A stretch of DNA of 64,000 nt from G965233625 sp965233625 (lineage in GTDB: Bacteria; Planctomycetota; Planctomycetia; Pirellulales; Pirellulaceae). The stretch covers positions 4,216,001 to 4,280,000 of the forward strand of contig OZ247499.1 of NCBI GenBank assembly GCA_965233625.1, in the 5' to 3' direction. Below, in pieces: positions 45,204 to 53,760 of this stretch (its first letter is position 1; every line of letters starts with the position of its first letter). The notes beneath the pieces were generated by a model. That model saw only the letters and a program-made list of their open reading frames with translations, made no database searches and was not told the origin of the DNA. A program made the position numbers and the translations under genes.

Positions 45204-45614
45204 ATGCCGCAGCTTGCCTGGAACGAAACCGAATTCTGCGAGTTCACGGGCGTCGAACCACGCATTGAAGATTACGGCGTTTCGCACCACTTTGAACTGG
45301 AGAGAAGCGGCTTGCAGTTGCAACTAACCATTTGGCAACTGGAAAGTGTGATTCAAGTTTCGCTGACGCGTCTCAGCAGTGATCCGCCGCTGGTTGAGTT
45401 TGTCGCCTATGTAAGAGGCGAAGCACGCTGCATTGATGATAAGCGTGGACGCTATATCGCATTGGAAGATTGCGTTATCGCGCCTAGCCGCTTCTGGCAT
45501 CAGCAAGCAGGCGATGTCTTTGACCGCGGGAAATTCCCGCCATCGCTGACCGTCATGATCGCCCTCAACCCGGATATTAACATCGCTATTAAGAACTACC
45601 TATCACGGACTTAG
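45204..45614 (+). CDS. Hypothetical protein, 136 aa
   Basis: Starts with an ATG three bases after the DUF1501 stop, so it is probably co-transcribed. The product is soluble and beta-rich (SVIQVSLTRLSS, VEFVAYVRGEAR) with no recognised domain. Its upstream flank (last 14 codons of DUF1501 and its own first codons) is partly repeated right after its stop at 45616-45660, suggesting that the gene arose from or was inserted by a tandem duplication. Nothing else can be said about its function. Confidence 0.6.
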   Translation: MPQLAWNETEFCEFTGVEPRIEDYGVSHHFELERSGLQLQLTIWQLESVIQVSLTRLSSDPPLVEFVAYVRGEARCIDDKRGRYIALEDCVIAPSRFWHQQAGDVFDRGKFPPSLTVMIALNPDINIAIKNYLSRT

Positions 45615-45713
45615 CCGCGTAGTGAAAGACATCCTGGCACAAACGATGCCGCAGCTAAACTGCGATAAAGTATCAAGATTCTGCATAAGAACCCACGGAG
45701 CAAAGCATCCAAC

Positions 45714-46313
45714 ATGAGCTGGTTACGGAATTTTCTAGTATTTCCCGACGATGCCTGGGAGTTGGCAGCGGGCAAACTGAACGCCAGATTTGAAAGAGGA
45801 AGGTGGCTTGCTAACAGTGAAGTAAAACTCACCCATGGTGATATACCCATCACACTGCGCGTAGAATTTAGCACACATACGGACAGACACACGCAGTGCA
45901 CCAGAGCGATACCCGCCGTCAAGTTGCGCCCCACAGTCAAGCTTCTGTTCGCCCCGCGGTTGAACGGCGTCGCGGGAGCATTGACCGGGAGCCTGCTGTC
46001 GGCAACCGGGAAGGAGATCCAGGTGCCTTCGCTTGACGAAGGCTATCAGGTCATCGGCGATAACGCTGAACTAGCGAGGCGGATATTTGGAGACCCCGGT
46101 TTCCTTTCAAAGTTGAAAGGCATGTCCACCGCACCAGACGTTGCCCTGGGAGGCAGGCTAAGCGACTGGGAGCAAGATGATCCCGCCGAAGAGAAAGATG
46201 ACGTGTGCGTCTCGGTCCCGGCGGTGGTCAAAGACGACCGCGAGCTGGTTTCCCTGGTCGATCTAACGAAGACCCTGCTTGATCTTCTCAAAGACAACAA
46301 GTGTCTGGAATAG
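45714..46313 (+). CDS. Hypothetical protein, 199 aa
   Basis: Starts at the ATG at 45714 with weak AAGCA upstream. No membrane segment. The first half has a beta-rich layout (WLANSEVKLTHGDIPITLRVEF) and the second half an acidic tail (DWEQDDPAEEKDDVC) and a helix at the end. Its codon use is less GC-rich at third positions than flanking genes. No domain recognised; possibly related to the 45204 gene by position only. Confidence 0.55.
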   Translation: MSWLRNFLVFPDDAWELAAGKLNARFERGRWLANSEVKLTHGDIPITLRVEFSTHTDRHTQCTRAIPAVKLRPTVKLLFAPRLNGVAGALTGSLLSATGKEIQVPSLDEGYQVIGDNAELARRIFGDPGFLSKLKGMSTAPDVALGGRLSDWEQDDPAEEKDDVCVSVPAVVKDDRELVSLVDLTKTLLDLLKDNKCLE

Positions 46314-46693
46314 ACGCAGCCGGGCAAAGAACGCAGCATGACAATACAGTGCGAATGGAAGTCGCTTATGTCTTCTGTGGAGTTTGCATGCTGCTGCGAG
46401 TAAGGTAGCAGACGCCTGTTGCGGTCCATAGTAGCGTGAGGAATGCGGCCGGCATCGTGACTGGATCATCGTAGGTCAGGTGCGCGACGATGGCGCCGCC
46501 AATCGCACCCGCCTTGTCGAAAACGGCAGCCTGCTGCGAGAAGCGATGACCGACTTCCGCGCGGCAAAAAACGAACAGCTTGAGAGCAGAGCGGAAAACG
46601 TCCAAAAGAAGGACGACGACCAGTCGCCGTTCATCCCGCTGGAATAACGCTTAGACTCTGGCTAGCAAGAACCTGGCGTCACGAAATCCGTTG
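46314..46693. other. Region with conflicting short frames on both strands
   Basis: A plus-strand frame from GTG 46480 to 46647 reads 55 codons, ending ENVQKKDDDQSPFIPLE, with a charged coding-like composition; it is open upstream back to 46435. A minus-strand frame (46366-46605) has a hydrophobic core (AGAIGGAIVAHL and PAAFLTLLWTATGVCYL) but begins at a TTG without a binding site. They cannot both be fully used. A remnant or a short gene is possible, but neither is supported by homology. Confidence 0.3.
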
Positions 46694-47356
46694 CTAACGT
46701 ATGGAATCAATGCGTGTTTCCCCCTGGTTGTTTGCTTGCCAGAGGTTTCCCGTTGCCATATCAACAGCAGTGAGCCAACCGCCATGCACGCAATTTGTGT
46801 CAATGCACAGGACGTGCTTCAGGTTAAGTACCTTGCCTGATTTTTGCGGAGTGTGCCCGGCAACGACAACCTTACCCGAGCAGTGTGGTAGCGTCTTATC
46901 GTGAGTCACGCGCCATCGGAGTGCTAAGGCTGGTTGTTGCGAAAGCTCAAGGTTCTCGACGTATCCCGCATGTAGGAAGATATTTTCTGCATCCTCGTAG
47001 AAGTCCACCGATGAACGGATGAACTCCAGGTCCTGACCGGGAATTTCCGACGGTGTTTCACATCCGTAGGAAGCCAGCGTTGCTCGCCCGCCAATACGCA
47101 ACCATCGCGGAATTTCGGCGGCATCATCAAGTGCATTTAGCAGCAATTCTTCGTGATTACCTCTCACGAATACTAGTTTGCAACGGCAGGCAAGTGCGGT
47201 CAGGATCTTGATGACATTCCGGCTATCAGGGCCTCTGTCGATAACGTCGCCAAGCAGAATGATAGTATCCGTGGTTGCTGGCGTGATGGCATCGAGCAGT
47301 GAACGCAGCGCCGTCGAACAACCGTGAATATCGCCGATTGCAACAACTCGTTCCAC
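46694..47356 (-). CDS. PPP-type metallophosphatase (PrpE/ApaH-like)
   Basis: A 220-residue phosphatase from a GTG complementary to 47354-47356, GGGAAG upstream. The five PPP motifs are easily seen: GDIHG (with H), GDVIDRGPDS, GNHEELLL, HAGYVENL and the AGHTPQKSG motif. These hold the two metal ions. Members hydrolyse diadenosine tetraphosphate or protein Ser/Thr phosphates. It follows the DUF4291 gene by 52 bp on the same strand, suggesting an operon. Confidence 0.92.
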   Translation of the reverse strand: MERVVAIGDIHGCSTALRSLLDAITPATTDTIILLGDVIDRGPDSRNVIKILTALACRCKLVFVRGNHEELLLNALDDAAEIPRWLRIGGRATLASYGCETPSEIPGQDLEFIRSSVDFYEDAENIFLHAGYVENLELSQQPALALRWRVTHDKTLPHCSGKVVVAGHTPQKSGKVLNLKHVLCIDTNCVHGGWLTAVDMATGNLWQANNQGETRIDSIR

Positions 47357-47408
47357 TGGCTGCTTCCCGTTGGCGTTAATCGATGGCCCATCAATCGACT
47401 CGACTGCT

Positions 47409-48005
47409 TTAATGGTTTAAGTCAATCCGCTTCGCCACGTCTGCATCCACGGGATAAACGCGTTCTGCTGGCAGGAGCTTCCGGGCGTGTTTTTCGTTGC
47501 CGGATTTTAGCAGGTCTCTGATCTTGGAAACGGTTGGCGAGAGGTCTTCGATCTTCACGATCCAGTTCTCTACATACTGGCGGATCAGGTGGCGGCTGAT
47601 GCCTACCTGGATGCTGTATTGGTTGAGGGCGGCGCCGCGGATGCTGCGTTCGGTATCCCATTGAATGTGGACCTGGGCGTTCTGGAATTCCGTCCGCCAG
47701 GTGTCAGCGTCCGGGTGGATGGACGGTTCTGGATGGGTCAGTACGCCTAACGACAGCGCTTTGTTCCATCCACTGCGTGCAATGTGAATGGCCAGCGTGC
47801 ACTGCTGGTTACTCTTGCGGCCCCAGTTGCTGCGGTGCATCAGCCAGAGGAACGATGGCTTAATCCACGTCATCCGCCGGAACGAAAACGGCGCCACGAA
47901 ACGCTGGTGAGCTACGGCCGCATCGGCGATCTGTGGTGCATAGGCCTGATAGACGACGACGGTGTCGCGGTCATAGCAGGCGCGTATTTCGCGTTCGCTG
48001 ATCAT
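47409..48005 (-). CDS. DUF4291 family protein
   Basis: A 198-residue protein from the ATG complementary to 48003-48005; a longer frame begins at 48131 but the family starts at ISEREIRACYDRDTVVVYQAYAP. Later signatures include FRRMTWIKPSFLWLMHRSNWG and VQIQWDTERSIRG-like HIQWDPERS. DUF4291 has no experimentally shown function; members occur singly in bacteria and fungi. It pairs here with a PPP phosphatase on the same strand. Confidence 0.88.
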   Translation of the reverse strand: MISEREIRACYDRDTVVVYQAYAPQIADAAVAHQRFVAPFSFRRMTWIKPSFLWLMHRSNWGRKSNQQCTLAIHIARSGWNKALSLGVLTHPEPSIHPDADTWRTEFQNAQVHIQWDTERSIRGAALNQYSIQVGISRHLIRQYVENWIVKIEDLSPTVSKIRDLLKSGNEKHARKLLPAERVYPVDADVAKRIDLNH

Positions 48006-48311
48006 AGTATGTGCGCTGGAGTGGAATTGCCGCAGAGTTACGAAGCATGACACCCCGCCGGAAGCAGGGTTCGCCTTCGTTTTCATCTCCGATCTGCTTG
48101 TCCAGACGTTGCATTTTGCGTGGACCGCCACCGGTGGTCATGCGGGTCATTGCAACGTAAAAAACCGCGAACTACACTTACACGTTCGCCAGGCGGATTC
48201 TTTGCCAGCGAAAATTGCAACGTACGTAAGTTATGTGGCGCCAGCACTTAACGCAGGTTGTACTTATTAAGGTTTAGAAATCCCTGGCACATTGTGGAAA
48301 GGCGGTAGGGC
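48006..48311. other. Divergent intergenic region
   Basis: Separates the DUF4291 gene from the metallophosphoesterase pair. An 11-base direct repeat ATTGCAACGTA occurs at 48149-48159 and 48214-48224; this could be a regulator site but is weak evidence. No RNA gene seen. Confidence 0.3.
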
Positions 48312-49064
48312 GTGAAACGGGCCCTCATCAGCGATATTCACGGCAACCTGGAAGCGCTCCAAGCGGTTCTTGCCGATATCGATGCGCAAAACGTGGACGA
48401 TATCTATTGCCTGGGCGATGTTATCGGCTACGGCCCCAATCCGTGCGAGTGCCTGGATCTGGTGATGAAACGCTCTACGATTACCATCCTTGGCAATCAC
48501 GATCAGGCGGCGCTGTTCGACCCGGTGGGTTTCAATCCCGTCGCTTTGAAGGCGATTTACTGGACACGCGAACAATTCGAAAACTCCCGCACCAGCCCCG
48601 CCGTGATGAATCAGCGGTGGGACTTTCTGGGCGAGCGGCCACGGACGCACAGCGAAGGCGATATCCTCTACGTGCACGGTTCACCCCGCGAACCCACGAA
48701 CGAATACGTCTTCCCCGAAGATGTCTACAATCAGCGGAAGCTGGACGATCTGTTCCGGCGGCTGGAACGCATCTGCTTTCAGGGGCACACGCACATTCCC
48801 GGCGTGTTTACCGAGTCCCGCGAATTTATTGCGCCGGAAGAGTGCAATCATCGCTATAAGCTGAATAATGAAAAGTGCATGATTAACGTGGGCAGTGTGG
48901 GCCAGCCCCGCGATGGCAATCCACGGCCATGCTATGTGATCCAGCACGATGACGAGGTGGAGTTCCGCCGTATTGATTACGATCCGGACGAAACCGTGAA
49001 GAAGATCTACGCCATTGCCGATCTCGACAACATGCTAGGCGACCGTCTTCGCGGCGGCCGGTAG
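48312..49064 (+). CDS. Metallophosphoesterase, tandem copy A (YfcE/MJ0936-like)
   Basis: A 250-residue protein from a GTG with GGCGGTAGGGC upstream. It begins RALISDIHGNLEALQAVLADI (first motif, D-x-H), with GDVIGYGPNP, GNHDQAALF, VHGSPREPTNEYVF and FQGHTHIPGVF, all the metal-binding sites. Members hydrolyse phosphodiesters or cyclic nucleotides. The next gene encodes a close paralogue in the same strand, almost certainly a tandem duplication. Confidence 0.9.
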   Translation: MKRALISDIHGNLEALQAVLADIDAQNVDDIYCLGDVIGYGPNPCECLDLVMKRSTITILGNHDQAALFDPVGFNPVALKAIYWTREQFENSRTSPAVMNQRWDFLGERPRTHSEGDILYVHGSPREPTNEYVFPEDVYNQRKLDDLFRRLERICFQGHTHIPGVFTESREFIAPEECNHRYKLNNEKCMINVGSVGQPRDGNPRPCYVIQHDDEVEFRRIDYDPDETVKKIYAIADLDNMLGDRLRGGR

Positions 49065-49106
49065 TTGTCAGCAGGCGAAGACGAGCAGGAACAGAAGGCC
49101 GGTAAC

Positions 49107-49853
49107 GTGAAGCGTGCGATCCTCAGCGATATCCACGGCAACTATGAAGCACTGCAGGCAGTGCTTGCCGATATCGAAGCGCAGAACGTGGACGAACTCT
49201 ACTGCCTGGGCGACATCATCGGCTATGGACCCAATCCGCGCGAATGTATCGACGCGGTCAGCGACTTCAATCTGGTGATCCTGGGCAACCACGATCAGGG
49301 CGCGTTGTTTGATCCGGAAGGTTTCAGCAGCGGCGCCGAGCGGGCGATCTTCTGGACGCGGACGCAGCTTGAATCTGGCGACACGGTCGAAGAGAACCGC
49401 CGCCGGTGGGCGTTTCTGAGCGAACTGCCGCGGACACACACCGACGGCGATCTGCTGTATGTGCACGGTTCCGCCCGTTCACCGCTGAATGAATATGTCT
49501 TCCCGGAAGATGTCTACAACACGCGGAAGATCGAGAAGATTTTCAGCATGGTGGGCAAATACTGCTTCCAGGGTCACACGCATGTGCCGGGCGTCTTCAC
49601 AGGCGATTGCCGCTTCTTCAGCCCGCAGGATATCGGCAACCGGTATCAGCTGGCCGAACAGAAGGTGATGGTCAACGTCGGCAGCGTCGGTCAGCCCCGC
49701 GATGGCGATCCACGCAGCAGCTACGTTCTGTATGACGACGGCGTTCTCGAATTCCGCCGCGTAGAATATCCCTTCAAGGAAACCGCGCAGAAGATCTACG
49801 ACATCCCCGATCTAGACGACTTCCTGGGCGACCGCCTTGCCGAAGGCCGCTAG
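49107..49853 (+). CDS. Metallophosphoesterase, tandem copy B
   Basis: A 248-residue paralogue of the preceding gene, sharing most positions: DIHGNYEALQAVLADIEAQNVD, GDIIGYGPNPRECID, GNHDQGALFDPEGF, VHGSARSPLNEYVFPEDVYN and QGHTHVPGVF. I chose the GTG at 49107 (GTGAAGCGTGCG) because it matches the copy-A start; a longer TTG start at 49065 lies directly after the stop of copy A. It has all the metal ligands. Regulation or substrate difference between the copies is unknown. Confidence 0.88.
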   Translation: MKRAILSDIHGNYEALQAVLADIEAQNVDELYCLGDIIGYGPNPRECIDAVSDFNLVILGNHDQGALFDPEGFSSGAERAIFWTRTQLESGDTVEENRRRWAFLSELPRTHTDGDLLYVHGSARSPLNEYVFPEDVYNTRKIEKIFSMVGKYCFQGHTHVPGVFTGDCRFFSPQDIGNRYQLAEQKVMVNVGSVGQPRDGDPRSSYVLYDDGVLEFRRVEYPFKETAQKIYDIPDLDDFLGDRLAEGR

Positions 49854-49856
49854 AAG

Positions 49857-49931
49857 CCGTAAGTCAGGCGCCTGCCTGACGGCGGTTGAGGTGGAGCGCG
49901 TAACATCGTCAGGCGGGCGCCTGACCTACGG
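49857..49931. repeat. Dispersed palindromic repeat, copy 3
   Basis: Arms GTAAGTCAGGCGCCTGCCTGAC-like (start 49857, right after the copy-B stop) and GTCAGGCGGGCGCCTGACCTAC, spacer of about 26 bases. The element sits between convergent genes and overlaps the AGE stop. Same family as 9261-9336 and 20478-20553. Confidence 0.7.
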
Positions 49932-51110
49932 ATTACGCGTTGTTGTGGGTTCTAATAGCTGCCAGCATGTGAGTTGCATACGGGGCATATGGAACGGGCC
50001 TTTCCAGAGGTTGCCTTTCAGCGGCGAACTAACGCGGCCGTCGCGATGCAGGTAGCCGAACCATTCGCCATGTTCCTGGTCCGGGAAATGCCGGTAGGTC
50101 CAGTCGTGAATCTGACGGTGCCAGTCCGCGTATTTCGCATCGCCTGTCAGTTCATGAGCCAGCAGCGTGGCAATGATTGTTTCATTCTGCGGCCACCAGA
50201 ATTTCATGTCGTGCCAGTACTCCTGCACCGGCAGACCCTTCAGATCTACGAAGTAAAGGATGCCACCATACTCCTGGTCCCAGCCACGGCGCCACATCCA
50301 GTCGAGCATCTGACAGCCGGTGCGGATCAGTGAATCATCACCGCGGCGGTGGCCTTCCTGCATGATGAACCATGCGCCTTCAATGGCGTGGCCGGGGTTC
50401 AACGTGCGGTCGTCGAAATGATCCAGAATTTCACCGTTGGCGCCGACGGTTTCCATCACGCACTGCAAGTCTTCTTTCAGATGATAGGTGCGGATGTCAG
50501 CAATGCTGCGGTCGATCCATGCATCAGCGTCTGGCAGGTTGATCGAGTCGCGGAGTTGCTGCGCCGTGTTGATGGTGATCATGGGAAAGCCGATGCCCCG
50601 CGTGGGACGGATGTCCGTGAACTTCGGCTCGACGCCCTGCGGCCGCAGATGGTGCTCGATGAACCGGTCGAAGCAGGTGCGGGCTTTCTCTGCATAGTGC
50701 GCTTCGCCCGTTGCCTGCGCGAGTTCACCGTACGCAATTGCGGCGAAGCTTTCTGTAAAGGCGTAACGCCGTTTGCGGATGGGCTGACCTTCACGCGTCA
50801 GGTGGAACCACATGCGACCATCGGCCGGATCGAAACAGTGCGCATCTAGAAACGCCGCACCATGCCGGGCCAGTTCCAGCCATTCCGACCGCGGCTCGAC
50901 CTTGTTAAAGAGTTCGCCCAGCAGCCAGGTGAAGCGTCCTTGTTGCCAGACGCCTTTGTCGGTGTCGATCACCGTGCCATCGCGGTTAAGCGACATCGTG
51001 AAGCCGCCGTGCTCGCGATCGACGCAGTGATTGATCCAGAAGGGCAGCGTGTCGTTCAACAGACCGTCGCGGTAGACGGCGATGAGTTCGTTTCGTCGTT
51101 GCTGGTTCAT
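49926..51110 (-). CDS. N-acylglucosamine 2-epimerase family protein (AGE)
   Basis: A 394-residue (alpha/alpha)6 barrel enzyme, start taken at the ATG complementary to 51108-51110 because the preceding frame overlaps the transporter gene. It shows HGGFTMSLNRDG, the DTDKGVWQQGRFTWLLG segment with the usual W-x-x-x-R, FPMITINTAQQL, LDHFDDRTLNPGHAIEGAWFI and WWPQNETI, with the two conserved histidines. In the sialic-acid pathway this family interconverts N-acetylmannosamine and N-acetylglucosamine. Its place as last gene of the sialic operon (14 bp after the transporter) fits that role. It could in other contexts be a cellobiose epimerase. Confidence 0.88.
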   Translation of the reverse strand: MNQQRRNELIAVYRDGLLNDTLPFWINHCVDREHGGFTMSLNRDGTVIDTDKGVWQQGRFTWLLGELFNKVEPRSEWLELARHGAAFLDAHCFDPADGRMWFHLTREGQPIRKRRYAFTESFAAIAYGELAQATGEAHYAEKARTCFDRFIEHHLRPQGVEPKFTDIRPTRGIGFPMITINTAQQLRDSINLPDADAWIDRSIADIRTYHLKEDLQCVMETVGANGEILDHFDDRTLNPGHAIEGAWFIMQEGHRRGDDSLIRTGCQMLDWMWRRGWDQEYGGILYFVDLKGLPVQEYWHDMKFWWPQNETIIATLLAHELTGDAKYADWHRQIHDWTYRHFPDQEHGEWFGYLHRDGRVSSPLKGNLWKGPFHMPRMQLTCWQLLEPTTTRNP

Positions 51111-51124
51111 CGTTCGCGGTGGCG

Positions 51125-53728
51125 TTACTCGCCCGCTGGCGCCGGTTTCGTTGACGGCCCGGGTAGTGTGTAAATGGTCAGACCGCTGAGATCGGCAGTA
51201 GGTTGCGACGTTGCCAGACTTGTCACGTACCCCACCAGCACGCAGGTGGCGATACCGCTGGCCGTGTACAGATAACCGTTCACCGCAGTAAACCGCCACA
51301 GCACGAACATCACACCGGCGCCAACCAGCGCGCCGGTCAGCGCCCCGGTTGCGTTCGCGCGTTTCGTAACGGCGCCAAGCACAAACAGTCCGCCTAAGAC
51401 GCCCATGAATAGCCCAATCACTTTGATAAACGCATCAAACAGCGATTTGATTTCCGGGTCGACAAACACCAACCCCAGCAGCGTACCCAGAACGCCAATC
51501 ATAAAGGTCCAGAACCGGGCGGCGTTCAGGTAACCCTTTTCCGTCCGGCACATATTCAGCGGCCGCATAAAGTCCGTGACAATCGCTGTCGCCGTGGAAT
51601 TCATGCTGGTGGAAACGGTTGACTGGGCGGCAGCGAACACGCCCGCCACAATCAGCCCGGCGATTCCCACCGGCATCTCACGGGCGATGAACAGCGGAAA
51701 GATCTGGTCGGTCGTGATCGTCGGATCAAGTTTGTCCGGGTGTGACTGGTAGTAGGCAAACAACGCCGTTCCCATCCCAAAGAACAGCAGCGTCGCAGGA
51801 ATTGTCAGCACCGCGTTCGTCCAGATCGAACGCGCCGCCAGCTTCTGATCCGCCGTCGTCATGTACCGTTGCACCACCGCTTGATCGGCGGTGTAAGAAG
51901 AGAGATTCTGCGCGATCGAGCCTACGATGATCACCCACAGCGCAATCTGGCTGCTGGTCACATCCCAGTGAAAGTTGGCAATCGCAAACTTATCTGCACT
52001 GGCTGCCGAAGACAAAAAGCCGCTCGCGCCGCCATCCACTCCGCTGATCAGCAGGCCAATGGCCAGTAGCGCGCCGCCCATGAGCACGAACGTCTGCAGT
52101 GTGTCTGTCCAGATCACCGCTTCGATGCCGCCCATCGTGCAATAGACAATGCTCAACACGCCCATCAACAGCACCGACTGCGCCGGCGTCAGCGGTGTGG
52201 CCACGGCCAGCGCCAACCCGGTTAATGACATCACCACCGCCATGCGGAAGATATGAAACAGCGTAAAGCTCGCACTGCCAAACAGACGCACCGGGCGGCT
52301 GAATCGTTTTTCCAGATACTCATAGGCACTGGTCGCATCGATGCGGCGGAAGAACGGCATCGCCACGTACACCGCCACCACCGCCACCACGGGGATCATA
52401 AAGTTGCCGACTGAATACACCCAGTCCTGCGCAAACGCCTTCGACGGAATCCCGGTGAACGTCAGCGAGCTAAGCATGGTGGCGAAGATGCTGCACCCGG
52501 CAGCCCACCAGGGGATATGCTTTCCGCCACGGAAGAAGTCATCGGTGTTGCGATTCTTACGCGTGAAGTACACGCCGATGCCAACCATCGACAGCAGATA
52601 GCCCGTCAGCACCACATAGTTGATCACGCCAAAATCACGCCCCGGCCTCACAGGCGTAACACGGAACACCTGGGGTGAACGCACTCGCGGCCGCACTTCG
52701 CCTGTAGGGATGACAATATCATCGCCCCACTTCACGGCAATTGTTGTGACGTGATTGGCGGGCGTGGCGCCGGCTTCTGTCCAAGTGTCGGTAATCGTAT
52801 GGTAGGCCAGCGACTGCTTGATAAAGCCCGGATGCTTATCCTTCAAATCATCTGTTTTGAAGAACAGTTTTTCCGTCGCGCCGCCAAGAACGAAGATATG
52901 GCTCTGGCCGGAACTGGCCGCCGTGCCCGCCATCACACATCGCGGTGCGTCCGCCCGTCTGCGCCAGGCGCCCTTGGTTGGATTGTATTCCCAGACATCC
53001 TTCAGAAACTCAAAGCTCTTAGGATCATCTCCGCTGCCTTGCTGCCGGCGGCCACTGATCACATAGACGCAGTCGTTGTAACCATTGTGCTGTGCAACCG
53101 TCAGATTCAGCGCGCGTGTGGGGCCGGGGCACGCGGGCAGTTGCTTCCAGACGAATTCCGCCTTGTTGTCCTTCTTAGAAAGGTCCAGCGACCAGAAGTT
53201 CTTCATCGCCGTATCAAGCGATTGCCCGCTCTGCCCGCCCGCCAGATAGATGACATCGCCGATCATCGTTGCGGCGCCGAAGGCGCACGGCTTTGGGAGT
53301 GATGGATACTTCTTCGTCGTCAGCTTTCCGCTTTTGGCGTCCCAGCTCAGCAGAAAGACATCGTCGTAGGTCTTCGTCGCATCGTTGCCGCCCATACAGA
53401 CAACGCCGCTGGGAGTTGAAACCGCGGCGCCGTAGGCCAGAGGCCGGGGCAGTTTACCGCCGTCTTTCCATGTGTAGCCTTCGTCGCTTCGGGTGAGCAC
53501 AAAGATACGGTCGTGCCACGCTTTGTCATTATCCCAGACAGGCTCCGGGAAGTTGGCGCCGCCGGCAACAATCAGCGCATCGTTGTGCACGCCCGCAAAC
53601 GGCCCCGCAAAGCCTAGTTCATCCGGCACGGGGGGAAGCTTTTCCCAGGATAGTAATTGTGGCCCCGCAGCGGATGCGGAGGACGCGATGAAGAAGGTCG
53701 CACAGAGAAGTGTAAGGATGTGTTTCAT
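51125..53728 (-). CDS. NanM-like mutarotase propeller fused to a sodium:solute symporter
   Basis: An 867-residue protein. A signal peptide is followed by a kelch-type propeller of about 360 residues (VPDELGFAGPFAGVHNDALIVAGGANFPE, RPLAYGAAVSTPSGVVCMGG, VYVISGRRQQG), like N-acetylneuraminate mutarotase. From about residue 375 the sequence becomes a sodium:solute symporter: GVINYVVLTGYLLSMVGIGVYFT, DDFFRGGKHIPWWAAGCSIFATMLSSLTFTGIPSKAFAQDW, LSSYTADQAVVQRYM and later helices up to VLVGYVTS. The fusion would place the mutarotase in the periplasm on top of the transporter. In the operon it takes up sialic acid released by the secreted sialidase. Confidence 0.92.
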   Translation of the reverse strand: MKHILTLLCATFFIASSASAAGPQLLSWEKLPPVPDELGFAGPFAGVHNDALIVAGGANFPEPVWDNDKAWHDRIFVLTRSDEGYTWKDGGKLPRPLAYGAAVSTPSGVVCMGGNDATKTYDDVFLLSWDAKSGKLTTKKYPSLPKPCAFGAATMIGDVIYLAGGQSGQSLDTAMKNFWSLDLSKKDNKAEFVWKQLPACPGPTRALNLTVAQHNGYNDCVYVISGRRQQGSGDDPKSFEFLKDVWEYNPTKGAWRRRADAPRCVMAGTAASSGQSHIFVLGGATEKLFFKTDDLKDKHPGFIKQSLAYHTITDTWTEAGATPANHVTTIAVKWGDDIVIPTGEVRPRVRSPQVFRVTPVRPGRDFGVINYVVLTGYLLSMVGIGVYFTRKNRNTDDFFRGGKHIPWWAAGCSIFATMLSSLTFTGIPSKAFAQDWVYSVGNFMIPVVAVVAVYVAMPFFRRIDATSAYEYLEKRFSRPVRLFGSASFTLFHIFRMAVVMSLTGLALAVATPLTPAQSVLLMGVLSIVYCTMGGIEAVIWTDTLQTFVLMGGALLAIGLLISGVDGGASGFLSSAASADKFAIANFHWDVTSSQIALWVIIVGSIAQNLSSYTADQAVVQRYMTTADQKLAARSIWTNAVLTIPATLLFFGMGTALFAYYQSHPDKLDPTITTDQIFPLFIAREMPVGIAGLIVAGVFAAAQSTVSTSMNSTATAIVTDFMRPLNMCRTEKGYLNAARFWTFMIGVLGTLLGLVFVDPEIKSLFDAFIKVIGLFMGVLGGLFVLGAVTKRANATGALTGALVGAGVMFVLWRFTAVNGYLYTASGIATCVLVGYVTSLATSQPTADLSGLTIYTLPGPSTKPAPAGE

Positions 53729-53760
53729 GCTTAGGTTTTATCTGCTCCGTGGCTCTACAG

